Shown one piece after another: positions 42,032 to 50,282 of a stretch of DNA of 64,000 bases (position 1 is its first letter; each line of letters begins with the position of its first letter). This DNA is from Tritrichomonas musculus (lineage: Eukaryota; Parabasalia; Tritrichomonadida; Tritrichomonadidae), in NCBI GenBank assembly GCA_039105265.1, contig JAPFFF010000007.1, forward strand, positions 868,001 to 932,000, written 5' to 3'. The position numbers and the translations under genes were made by a program. The notes beneath the pieces were generated by a model. It ran no database searches. It was not told where the DNA came from and worked only from the letters and a program-made list of their open reading frames with translations.

Positions 42032-42499
42032 TCATCCACAGTAGTTATCAAACTCTGCCTCGAGCTCATTGACCTTCTCAGCTAACAACTTGAAACAAGG
42101 CTTGAGTGAGTCCCTAAACATATTACTTATATCCATAGCACCACTTAATGTCGAGGTTCCTGTATCAGGGTTATCATTCTCATCAGTAAAAAGTAGTTCA
42201 TCTAGTTGCTTATACTCCTCTTCACACCAGGTAATTATAGGTATTATATCTTTGGTTATGCTTCTTGCGGTAGTACCTGACATGAAGTTAATGATATTTC
42301 TAACCAAATCACTCATACCTTTGGTTGACTTATGTGAGAATAACCTTTTAAGGAATCCTCCACCTTTTATGGTAGGAAAGCTTATACCATCTGGAAATAG
42401 CTTCATACCAATAGAACTTATTGACCCAGCAGTACCTGCAACTCCAAAAGCTAATGCTGTCCATGGGACTATACGTAAATTATCTACATCATCCTCCAA
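42032..42499 (-). CDS. Virus-like element part: protein with Gly/Ala hydrophobic segment
   Basis: About 155 codons. Near the N-terminus lies VPWTALAFGVAGTAGSISSI, a small-residue hydrophobic stretch that could be a membrane-active or membrane-spanning segment, followed by a basic patch and an acidic helical C-terminal half. It overlaps the end of the 476-residue frame. No database family is recognised. Confidence 0.4.
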   Translation of the reverse strand: MEDDVDNLRIVPWTALAFGVAGTAGSISSIGMKLFPDGISFPTIKGGGFLKRLFSHKSTKGMSDLVRNIINFMSGTTARSITKDIIPIITWCEEEYKQLDELLFTDENDNPDTGTSTLSGAMDISNMFRDSLKPCFKLLAEKVNELEAEFDNYCG

Positions 42500-43914
42500 A
42501 TGTTGTGTAACTTGTTCAGTCCTTGACTTCTGCCTTTTAAGCTTTCCATAACAGTGTTCATTTCGTTAACATTATAGCTTATATCATCCACATTGTTGGT
42601 AACTAAGTTTAGGTCGCTCCTCATAGTAGTAATATTATCTGCAGTAATTATCTTAGAAGAGGTAATATTATAATCAGTATATAAGGTTGTTGCCCCATTA
42701 GGATTTGGGGATACTTCATAATATTGCTGCTTAATGATATACTCGAATGGGTTAGTAGTTACATCCCAATGAACCTCATCTATAGGGTCAACATATTCAT
42801 TAGCTAAATATATCTTAATATCTCTTGAGTCATTAGTAGTCTTGGCTGCATAAGTATATTCAAGCTGTTCACATGAATCAAGTACACCATATAAGAACAA
42901 CCATACCTTGTCTCCTCTATTGCCTTCTTTTCCAGTAGGTCGAACTGAGAACCTATTTGCATTTTTTGAACCTTCAAAAGTAATATCAAGGTAGAGTTCA
43001 TCAAAAGCACTAGTTTCTAATTTATTAGTAGCATTATTCATCTTATAGCACCTTATTGCTTCTATATCATATCCATCTTTTGTTCCTCCTTGACTTGTTT
43101 GGAAGCCTAGACCATATTTCGAAAAAGGTTCTATCTCCCCTGTCTTTAATTTTACAAAACAGTCTATTTTGCACTTACCTCCATGAATCTTGTAATGTAG
43201 TAGGTTATCAGGAGAGTAGCCATTAGGATTATTAATCAGTTTCATGTTCCTCTCACTCCTCTTGACTTGTATGTAGGTACCCTTTTCACAATACTCATTC
43301 TCCTCATTTAATCCATTAACTAATCTACCTTTGATATGACCTTGTATGTTATCACCTACCCATTTTGTACCATCCCATGATAAAAACCACTTATTACCAA
43401 AGCAATACACATTAAACCTAAACTCTAAGTCATTAGGTATAGTATATCCAGTATCTATGTTCCATTGAAGTAACCAATACTTCTTGTTTTCTATCACAAC
43501 CTGACTAGTTGATGTAGGCTTTAATAAGTATAGTAGATCACTCTTACGTAAACATAATGCATTATCTGCTTTTATTATAGAACACTTTATTGCCTTCTCT
43601 TTTTGTAAAGAATCAGTTATATATTCATTCATTATGCTCAACTCCCCATTCAGCCACAAGGTAAATGGATTGAAGTCAAGACTATTATCAAAAGCTATAT
43701 TCATATATCCCATAATGGTACTATTATTTATACTGCATCCATTACTACTTTTAGTTATCAAAGGTGAGTATACTTGACCATCTTTAACGTATATGTAGAA
43801 CTCCTTAACTAAATTACCACTTGAATCATATACTATATTCTTCCTCAGGACTATCTTAAATATATTAGTCTGGTTTTTTATATCTTTGAGCTTATTCATG
43901 AAGTCTTCAGGCAT
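42484..43914 (-). CDS. Virus-like element part: 476-residue structural-type protein
   Basis: The longest frame of the element. It is rich in Tyr, Asn, Gly and Trp with many short beta-type strands (for example FGNKWFLSWDGTKWVGDNIQ) and ends with a coiled-coil-like segment (SDLNLVTNNVDDISYNVNEM). Beta-rich body plus a trimeric-coil tail resembles fibre, spike or tail-type virion proteins. This is inference from composition; no named family is recognised. Confidence 0.45.
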   Translation of the reverse strand: MPEDFMNKLKDIKNQTNIFKIVLRKNIVYDSSGNLVKEFYIYVKDGQVYSPLITKSSNGCSINNSTIMGYMNIAFDNSLDFNPFTLWLNGELSIMNEYITDSLQKEKAIKCSIIKADNALCLRKSDLLYLLKPTSTSQVVIENKKYWLLQWNIDTGYTIPNDLEFRFNVYCFGNKWFLSWDGTKWVGDNIQGHIKGRLVNGLNEENEYCEKGTYIQVKRSERNMKLINNPNGYSPDNLLHYKIHGGKCKIDCFVKLKTGEIEPFSKYGLGFQTSQGGTKDGYDIEAIRCYKMNNATNKLETSAFDELYLDITFEGSKNANRFSVRPTGKEGNRGDKVWLFLYGVLDSCEQLEYTYAAKTTNDSRDIKIYLANEYVDPIDEVHWDVTTNPFEYIIKQQYYEVSPNPNGATTLYTDYNITSSKIITADNITTMRSDLNLVTNNVDDISYNVNEMNTVMESLKGRSQGLNKLHNIWRMM

Positions 43915-44144
43915 ATTAACAAACTTAAGGATATTGTAAGTTGTTGTTGAAGACTCAAATGAAACATACTGTATATTATTTTTTTAATATCAACATCTGG
44001 TAAACCTTCAACCTCATTAAATAAATGATCTGTCTGTACATAACAATCTAAGTCACCCAAGGTTAATAGCTGGCTACCTTTTCGAGTAGCATCACCAACC
44101 TTAAACTGTAGGTCTCCTTTAAATCTTGTAGTTGTATCACTCAT
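43896..44144 (-). CDS. Virus-like element part: small protein of 82 codons
   Basis: Begins MSDTTTRFKGDLQFKVGDAT. The Gly/Asp/Thr-rich start looks like a virion or tail-fibre N-terminal piece. It lies directly before the 476-residue frame, which it overlaps slightly. The family is unknown. Confidence 0.35.
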   Translation of the reverse strand: MSDTTTRFKGDLQFKVGDATRKGSQLLTLGDLDCYVQTDHLFNEVEGLPDVDIKKIIYSMFHLSLQQQLTISLSLLICLKTS

Positions 44145-44165
44145 TTTAGTTAAAAATAAAACTTC

Positions 44166-44441
44166 TCATTCGATGTTAGGGCATTTAGCTTCAAGTGCTG
44201 CAAGTCTTTTCTCAAGAGTATCAATATATGCATCCTTCTGCTCTAACATTTCATTCACTTCTGCCTTAGTAATATAAACAGTCATATCTATATCTTCTAA
44301 TGGATGTTTTGTTGATTGAGCTGTTTTCAGGTTATAGACTTCTTGGCGTAATAGTTCGATGTTCTTAGCTAGCACAAAGAAAATTGGCTTTAAACCTTCT
44401 CGAAACTCCGAACAAAAATCAACAACACCAGCGACACTCAT
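44166..44441 (-). CDS. Virus-like element part: 91-residue coiled-coil protein
   Basis: Mostly helical. A C-terminal leucine/alanine heptad region (TLEKRLAALEAKCPNIE) indicates a coiled coil. Its start MSVAGVVDFCSEFREGLKPI resembles a segment of the 155-codon frame (GAMDISNMFRDSLKPCFKLL), so the two may be related paralogous pieces. A further small frame of about 60 codons lies upstream at 44454-44633. Confidence 0.4.
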   Translation of the reverse strand: MSVAGVVDFCSEFREGLKPIFFVLAKNIELLRQEVYNLKTAQSTKHPLEDIDMTVYITKAEVNEMLEQKDAYIDTLEKRLAALEAKCPNIE

Positions 44442-44629
44442 TCCTGCTGTCTCTTAGTCATACCATTCATCATAATCTTCTCCTTTTTTCATTCCTAATG
44501 GTTGATATGTCATCGAACACCATTCTTTTATCCTTGTTAACATGTCATCAGTTTCGCTTGAGGCAACAGAATCTACAGATAACGTTTTCGGAGTCTCAAG
44601 AAACAAATTAGGAGTATAATCTAAATAGC

Positions 44630-44689
44630 ATCCATTTTTTTAATAGTAAAATATTTTTTAAATAATCTTTTACTATTAAAAAAATGGAT
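44630..44689. repeat. Perfect 22-bp inverted repeat at divergent gene junction
   Basis: ATCCATTTTTTTAATAGTAA plus two bases (44630-44651) is mirrored exactly at 44668-44689 around a 16-base AT loop. Each arm carries ATG-GAT at its outer side, so the palindrome places a start-codon context in both directions. It probably is a bidirectional promoter or replication-type hairpin of the element. Confidence 0.85.
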
Positions 44690-44938
44690 TATGTTTATCT
44701 CTTAAGTACCATTGGAGAACAGGAAATAGGCTCCTTTCTAAACGAAACTAGGAAATTAATTAGATTAGGATATATACCAAAGGAAGAAATTTGGATTAAT
44801 GTTAATTTTAATGTTGTAGAGAAAGAAATTAAGGCATTACAATGCAGTAGTAAATTGCCAGAAGAATGTAAGAAAGAATTGGATAATCTCTTAAAAGAAT
44901 TAGAAGAAGGAAGAAAAATAGATATAATCGACGACTAA
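44684..44938 (+). CDS. Virus-like element part: 84-residue acidic protein
   Basis: Begins MDYVYLLSTIGEQEIGSFLN, is helical and acidic, and ends GRKIDIIDD. Its ATG lies inside the right arm of the palindrome. It is the first gene of the rightward group. The family is not recognised. Confidence 0.4.
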   Translation: MDYVYLLSTIGEQEIGSFLNETRKLIRLGYIPKEEIWINVNFNVVEKEIKALQCSSKLPEECKKELDNLLKELEEGRKIDIIDD

Positions 44939-45057
44939 ATCCCAATAACTATTTATACTTTTTTAGCTTTTGTAGAATACAGAGCAATCGAAGTTGCAAA
45001 ACATTTAAACGAACTTTAAAATAATATTTATAAAAACTTATTTTTAAATATCCTTAA

Positions 45058-45291
45058 ATGTCTATTAGGAAATTCTTTTTAAAACTTTTAACAACTAGAG
45101 ATAATGGGACTTCCGTTTCGGGCGTTAAAACAGACACAATAACAGGTCAGAAACTAGCCCAAGAGGCAGAGCTTTTAGAGAATAGCAAATCTATACCTCA
45201 GATAATAACAGAGCCGCAGCAAACAAGTAATAATATTCCAGTAGAAAATACAGAAGAAGAAGAATCTATAGAAGAGAAATATAGAGCATAA
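45058..45291 (+). CDS. Virus-like element part: 77-residue protein
   Basis: Begins MSIRKFFLKLLTTRDNGTSV: a short amphipathic basic helix, then a Gly/Thr region and an acidic Glu-rich end. The next frame starts directly after its stop codon (zero spacing). The family is unknown. Confidence 0.4.
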   Translation: MSIRKFFLKLLTTRDNGTSVSGVKTDTITGQKLAQEAELLENSKSIPQIITEPQQTSNNIPVENTEEEESIEEKYRA

Positions 45292-45603
45292 ATGGAGAAG
45301 AAAGAAGAAAAGAGAAAGAAGTATAATGCATATATGAGAGAATATATGGCTAAAAGAAAGAAAGAACAGAAGGAAAGAGAGAACAAAGTGCAAATACAAT
45401 TTAATAATACTACACAACTATATAATGTAGAGGATGTTAAAAATCTATTGTTCTCTTACATACATTATTTTATAGAAATCGTTAGAAAATATATAGATAG
45501 AATTCCAGAGAATTGTTTAGAAGAGATTAATAAAGCTTTTACTTCTAACGATTTCGTGTCTTATGGATATATAATACAAGATGTAGTTAAGACATTATTG
45601 TAA
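45292..45603 (+). CDS. Virus-like element part: 103-residue basic-head protein
   Basis: The N-terminus is highly basic and helical (MEKKEEKRKKYNAYMREYMA), a style seen in small viral and phage DNA-binding proteins. The C-terminal half is a mixed helical domain (YIHYFIEIVRKYIDRIPENC). The family is not recognised. Confidence 0.4.
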   Translation: MEKKEEKRKKYNAYMREYMAKRKKEQKERENKVQIQFNNTTQLYNVEDVKNLLFSYIHYFIEIVRKYIDRIPENCLEEINKAFTSNDFVSYGYIIQDVVKTLL

Positions 45604-45859
45604 ATTATTTTAATATGAGAATATTTATGTGCTAGACAAGGCAGTAAGACGGATACCAAAAATATAGAAATTTGGATTAAAAACCAATAATTCTATCATA
45701 TTGTTGATTTGTTTTGTGTAGATAATAGTCGTCAATCCGCCAAATCATACACTACTCAATTTTTTTATATTGCAACCGCATATGCGTTAGTTTACTTTAT
45801 AATAATATAAGTTTTAAGGGTAAAACATTATTATTTAAGATTTCTATCTACTCTGAGAA

Positions 45860-46450
45860 ATGTCACTTTTGCATATTGCAACTATGAATAGAAATTTCAA
45901 CATAATTCAATTACTCTTAAATAGAAATTGCATTAACATCAATCATCTTTTTAAAGAGATTACGAAAATTGAAGGGAAAAAACACATTGAAAAATCGGCA
46001 CTTCACATTACTCTTGAAAACAATGATTCTGAAATTGTCAAGCTTTTATTAAATCATAGAAAATTGCTTACTACCAGCATTAATATTGACACATGCAAAT
46101 ATTGATATTAATTTAAAATCAACTGTTTCAAAGGAAATTGGTGGAGAAAACATAATTCTTGTAAAAACAGAATAAAAAGCACTTCATTCAGCCATTCAAA
46201 ATGAGAATCTTCAAATAGTTCTTTATCTAATTAAACAAAAAAATATTGATATCAATTGTCCAATCATTAAAAGAGAATCCTTTGGCGATTGAATTATTTT
46301 CAATATTGATATCAATTGTCCAATAAATTTACTGTTCAAGTGATTCAAAATCATGTCAGAAAGAATAAAGATATCATCAAAATGGAAGAGAAATCAGTAC
46401 AAGAAATGGTTGATGAAGCTGGCCCGAAATTAAATGGAGATGTACTCTAA
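45860..46450 (+). pseudogene. Decayed ankyrin-repeat gene
   Basis: The first frame (45860-46105) holds ankyrin units: SLLHIATMNRNFNIIQLLLN and SALHITLENNDSEIVKLLLN. The similarity continues after its stop with NIDINLKS near 46095, ALHSAIQNENLQIVLYLIK near 46190 and NIDIN near 46250, interrupted by in-frame stops and ending in a short tail near 46450. The 23-base sequence AATATTGATATCAATTGTCC(AAT) occurs twice, at 46242 and 46302, 60 bases apart. It is a fragment of the trichomonad DUF3447/ankyrin family lacking the N-terminal domain. It no longer makes a complete protein. Confidence 0.7.
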
Positions 46451-47947
46451 TTATATGATGAAGATACCATTTGAACTTGAAGAAGAAAAGAAAGAGTTTA
46501 TTAACGTCGAGAATTACTATTTTGCATAAATTTGTTGTAAAGACACATTTGCGATTTTTGAAAATTCATTTATCGCTTATCATACATAATTATGTGTTCG
46601 ATGATTTATTAATTCATCTTTATATTTAAAGAAGACATTTAATTTTAAACAATTGCTTTGATCATAAATAGAGTTTTCAATGCTTTTTTGTCTTCATTCA
46701 TAAAATCAAATAAAATGTCATTAAATAATACATTTATTATCCCATTTTGAGATGAAACTATAGTTTTAAAAATTCATTTTAAATGCATTCATATAATATT
46801 TGGATCAATTCTGTAATCAATTCAATATCAATCGAATATTGAATAAACATCTTTAAAATTTCATTTTTGATTTCCTTTAAAAAATATTTTAAAAGCTAAT
46901 ACAATGCAGTCAATTGAATGATTTTAAGCCTGTGGAATTTCAACAAATGTATATTTCACATGTACGAATATTTAATATTTGAGATTGTAAAATAAGATTT
47001 AACTGAATAATAATAAATAAGAGGGATATCATATACCCCAAATGTTTTCATTATCAATTTAATAATTTCAATCATTACAATTTGTTGAAATAATGATTGA
47101 TTATAGAAAAAAGAAAAATAATGATTCTAAAATTACCAATTCTTTTTTAACAAATGCTTTAGCACATTCACAGAATCCAAAGTGCTAAATTTTTTTAGAA
47201 ATAATCTAAGTTTTTTAATTATTACCTTATTCACAAAAAAATTGAGAGTTTTAATTCAAATTTTCTATGAGTCTTCAGAAAGTAGAACGATAAGTAGGGA
47301 TAAATTATTTTAATTAAAATACTATATCTTTCAATTTTGAGAATATGAAAATAATAACAAAAAAAAAAGAATATAAAAAGTTATTTATTCAGGAAAAATG
47401 CATTTAAAATAGCTTTGGGAGCCTTTGAGGGCTAAACCCAATTGGTTAAGGTATTTTAAATGAAAGTATTCATGCCTTTATAACTTAAAAAAAAATATTT
47501 AGCTTTATTCAAATTTGAGAGGACGATATGAAGGGACAAATTAAAAAACTTAGTTTAATTATGTTCAATCTTCATTTCATTATGATTCCAATTAAAAATA
47601 TATATATGTTTGAATATATTTATTTATATATTTTAAATTTTATTTATACAATAAAACATCCTTTATATTTCTATTATTCGAAATATTTTAAAAGATATTA
47701 ATATAATAATATTAAAACTTTTAAAGTATTGAATTTTTAAGATTATTTTTATTAAAATGCTGCCGCTAGGTTCTCATCTTATAATCGATATTTAAAAAAA
47801 TTAGATTCAAAAAACGATTATACGGAATATAACAAAAATGCTCGACGATTCGCGAAATACGGTATAATATATTTTCCACATGTGAATTTTGAAAGTTATT
47901 GTCCTTTTTTTTTAATAAGAAAAAGGTATGCCATTTACGAAAAAGAA
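46451..47947. other. AT-rich stretch, possible decayed sequence
   Basis: About 1.5 kb between the ankyrin pseudogene and the first MULE-type MITE. No gene, RNA or inverted-end element was recognised. A sequence near 47428-47460 (GGGCTAAACCCAATTGGTTA) faintly resembles a tRNA A-box but no cloverleaf or B-box follows. Confidence 0.45.
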
Positions 47948-47956
47948 GTTATTATA

Positions 47957-48350
47957 GGACAATCGTTTTTTTTACGCCACTTTTTGAATGGTTTTTTTAT
48001 CCATGAGTAGCTTCTCATGGAAAGTAAAAAACCGCCATATTAAGGTGAATTTTGAGTTACTATGTTAAGAAATTTAACCAAAAAAATCGTAGAATTTTAA
48101 TTTTACCTTAAAATTATAACAATTTAATTTTTTTGATATAAATTTGTTTATTTTTACATAATTTTTCGGGGATATACGCACCAGTGATCACCACGGGGCT
48201 GCACAAAGCCGAATCTGGTTCCTTTAATTGCTGGATGAATCGGGAAGCTATTTGAACTATTTAGTTTTGCATTATTTAGTAAAAATTGAATAAAAAGTTT
48301 TCAAAAAGTTTAAAAGTTTTCAAAAAGGGCGTAGAAAAATACGATTCCCC
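47957..48350 (+). mobile_element. Mutator-like (MULE) MITE, copy 1, with 9-bp target duplication
   Basis: A 394-bp element starting GGACAATCG and ending CGATTCCCC. The ends are imperfect inverted repeats (AATCG, T-tract, TACGCCAC/CTTTTTGAA against its mirror GGGCGTAGAAAAATACGATT). It is flanked by the perfect direct repeat GTTATTATA at 47948-47956 and 48351-48359. Nine-base duplications and GG-type ends point to the Mutator superfamily. The core (about 48180-48252) is notably GC-rich in an AT-rich setting. There is no transposase, so it is non-autonomous. A second copy lies inverted at 51928-53921. Confidence 0.85.
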
Positions 48351-48359
48351 GTTATTATA

Positions 48360-48853
48360 AACATTCATAAAATTGTCACTGTCAGGCTTTTATAAGTATA
48401 ATATCAATACTTAATAATAATATTTTAAAGAGAGTAGCAAAATTTTCATCATTTTCAAATGTTTATATAAATTATTTATGATCGAGAAGTTTTAAAGAGA
48501 TTTTACTATTTTCAAATCCTTTTTTTCGATTATTAAAAAGAAATGATTTAAGACCAAAAATATTTGAATTATCCGAAAATATTAGAAAAGAGCCTTATAT
48601 TTCTGACGAAAGGCTCTTTTCTCATCTTTAATATTTATATGGATCATAAAATTATCAAATATCAGAGGATTTGCTTCGTGCTCAATTAACAATCAGGATG
48701 GAAAACATATTTAGTCAGGAAAATAATTGATTTATTTAATTTTTATCAAGATAAGAGAAAAAAATAATTAATAAAAGTTTTTTTCAATACTTTATTTTTT
48801 TGCTGCCTACCATTCAACTTTGTTCAGAAAAATTCTGAGAAATTACGAATTTG
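48360..48853. other. AT-rich spacer between two elements
   Basis: Between MULE copy 1 and the Tc1/mariner remnant. It contains a small inverted pair AAAAGAGCCTT...AAAGGCTCTTTT at about 48587-48619 that could form a hairpin. No gene. Confidence 0.45.
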
Positions 48854-48855
48854 TA

Positions 48856-49597
48856 TAGTGTTCCTAAAAAATATTGATAAGAAATGAATTCAATAGTTAA
48901 TCGTCGTTAACAAAAGTTATTTTATTTTTAAAATTTTTAATTTAAAAAGTTAAATTTCTTATCAATATTTTTTCGGCAATTGAAAAAGTTGATTTTTTAT
49001 TAAAAATTAAAATTAAAATCTTACTTGATTGCCTTGCACTTCGAGGCATTGTTTCAATTTCTTTGGAAAAGAATCAATCAAAGAATTGTTTGTTGCTAAA
49101 ATTAGATTATTCCATATAAAGAATAAAAATTGTGTTCAGGAAACATTTGCCATTTCAGCTCCAGGGATTTCAAGAAACATTATTGCTTTAACGCATATGA
49201 AATACTTGATTTCATTTGTTAATATTTGTGGTCGGCAGGGTTGTGTTTTTTCTGGTCTCCCTTCATCAATCTATTTAGCTACTGCTTTGACGCAATTTAA
49301 CGAAATACTTAATGCATCAGCTGTTTTGCTTTTATTAAAATTGTGCGATTGCAGAACCACTTGCGATTAAATTATAGCGTTCGTTTGTATTTTTTGGTAA
49401 AGAAAACATATAAATAAAAGGTCAAAAGATTGACCAACAATTGATTCATAAATTCATGAATAGGTCATTAAATTTGAATGAATTTGAAAGAAATTTTAAA
49501 ATTCTCTCAAATTATTTTTAAATAAATTTTCTCAATTTTTTCAATGAAAAATGAAAATTTCTCTCAAATTTCTTATCAATATTTTTTAGGACCACTA
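48856..49597 (-). mobile_element. Internally deleted Tc1/mariner transposon
   Basis: Ends TAGTGTTCCTAAAAAATATT and its mirror at 49568-49597 match at all but one of 32 positions (counting the flanking TA), and TA lies on both sides. On the minus strand, pieces of a Tc1-type transposase remain. They are a helix-turn-helix segment KSKTADALSISLNCVKAVAK followed by DEGRPEKTQ (about 49250-49345) and the C-terminal signature LIDSFPKKLKQCLEVQG (about 49030-49085). The DDE/D catalytic core between them is largely missing and frames are interrupted, so it is inactive. A further TIR-like copy in opposite orientation lies at 48952-48976. At 742 bp it is about half the usual length. Confidence 0.8.
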
Positions 49598-49599
49598 TA

Positions 49600-50268
49600 A
49601 CTTCATCCTAGGCTTTTGTATCCATATAAAAAAGTTTCCATTTCCCAACTTTTTGATGAAGCTTTAAGAATTTTATTTGATACAAAATTTTTTGAAATCC
49701 TCTTTTTGAGTGTATTTTTTGAATATAAGTGTCCATAAATTTTTTTTTGGACAAATAATATTTCTTTTGTAAAAAAACGAAAATATCATATTCATTTTTC
49801 TACATTTTTAAATTTGTTTTGATAGAAAAAAAAAGAGAAAACGGATACCATTTTTTTTTCTTAAATTTTGAATATTACTCTCAATTTTTTTTTCTCTTAA
49901 ATTTTAAGAACATGTTATTAAAAATTGATTTCGAAATTTTATATTTTCGTTTAAATAAAAGAAAAAGTTCGTATTGTAAAGATTTTGAGATAACATGTTC
50001 TTAAAAATTGAATGAAGATTTTATCTCTTTTCAATTTTTTGGCTAATCATATCAAAATAATGAATCAATATATTATCGAATTATATTAAATTATTTAAGA
50101 GTTTATATAAAATATTTTATTTTTAAAGCTTATAATATTAAATTTTAAGTATTTATAAATTTATAATTACTTCTTTCAAACGAAATATAAAGATATATGA
50201 ATAAAAATATGTTATGATTTTATGATATTCAAAAAATTTCAATATTGGATGAATTTTTGAATACATCT
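49600..50268. other. AT-rich upstream region of kinase gene
   Basis: Low-complexity T-rich sequence. A phrase around 49862-49916 (TTAAATTTTGAATATTACTC then TTCTCTTAAATTTT) is locally repetitive. No gene was recognised; the 61-codon frame at 49819 is chance-like. Confidence 0.45.
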
Positions 50269-50274
50269 TCAATA
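50269..50274 (+). promoter_or_regulatory. Initiator-like motif TCAATA
   Basis: The A lies 12 bases before the ATG at 50283. It is a weaker match than the others because purine-rich sequence follows. Confidence 0.35.
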
Positions 50275-50282
50275 AAAAAAAA

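Larger units (their letters stand above)
41521..45603. mobile_element. Remnant of a virus-like element, tentatively Maverick/Polinton type
   Basis: A block of tightly packed, partly overlapping frames: a leftward group on the minus strand (about 41521-44633) and a rightward group on the plus strand (44684-45603), diverging from a perfect palindrome at 44630-44689. Gene packing, small gene size and codon use (many ATA, AGG, GTA and CTA) differ from the host genes on both sides. One product looks like a fibre/spike-type structural protein and another has a Gly-rich hydrophobic stretch. No polymerase, integrase, ATPase or protease gene and no terminal repeats are visible, so it is a fragment, and it is broken in a few places (about three to four). 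It is of moderate age, since long frames survive. Mavericks are abundant in trichomonads, which is the main reason for the family guess; another large-virus insertion is possible. Confidence 0.5.

Noticed and set aside
44684-45603. Bacterial operon transferred into the host
   Set aside because: Zero spacing and small genes look operon-like, but no Shine-Dalgarno series or bacterial families are seen, and the divergent virus-like block next to it explains the layout better.
47390-47480. Possible tRNA gene (GGGCTAAACCCAATTGGTTA)
   Set aside because: Only a loose A-box resemblance; no acceptor stem, anticodon arm or B-box could be built.
49029-49370. Plus-strand frame of 113 codons as a gene
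   Set aside because: It is antisense to Tc1/mariner transposase remains on the minus strand, which explain the sequence better.
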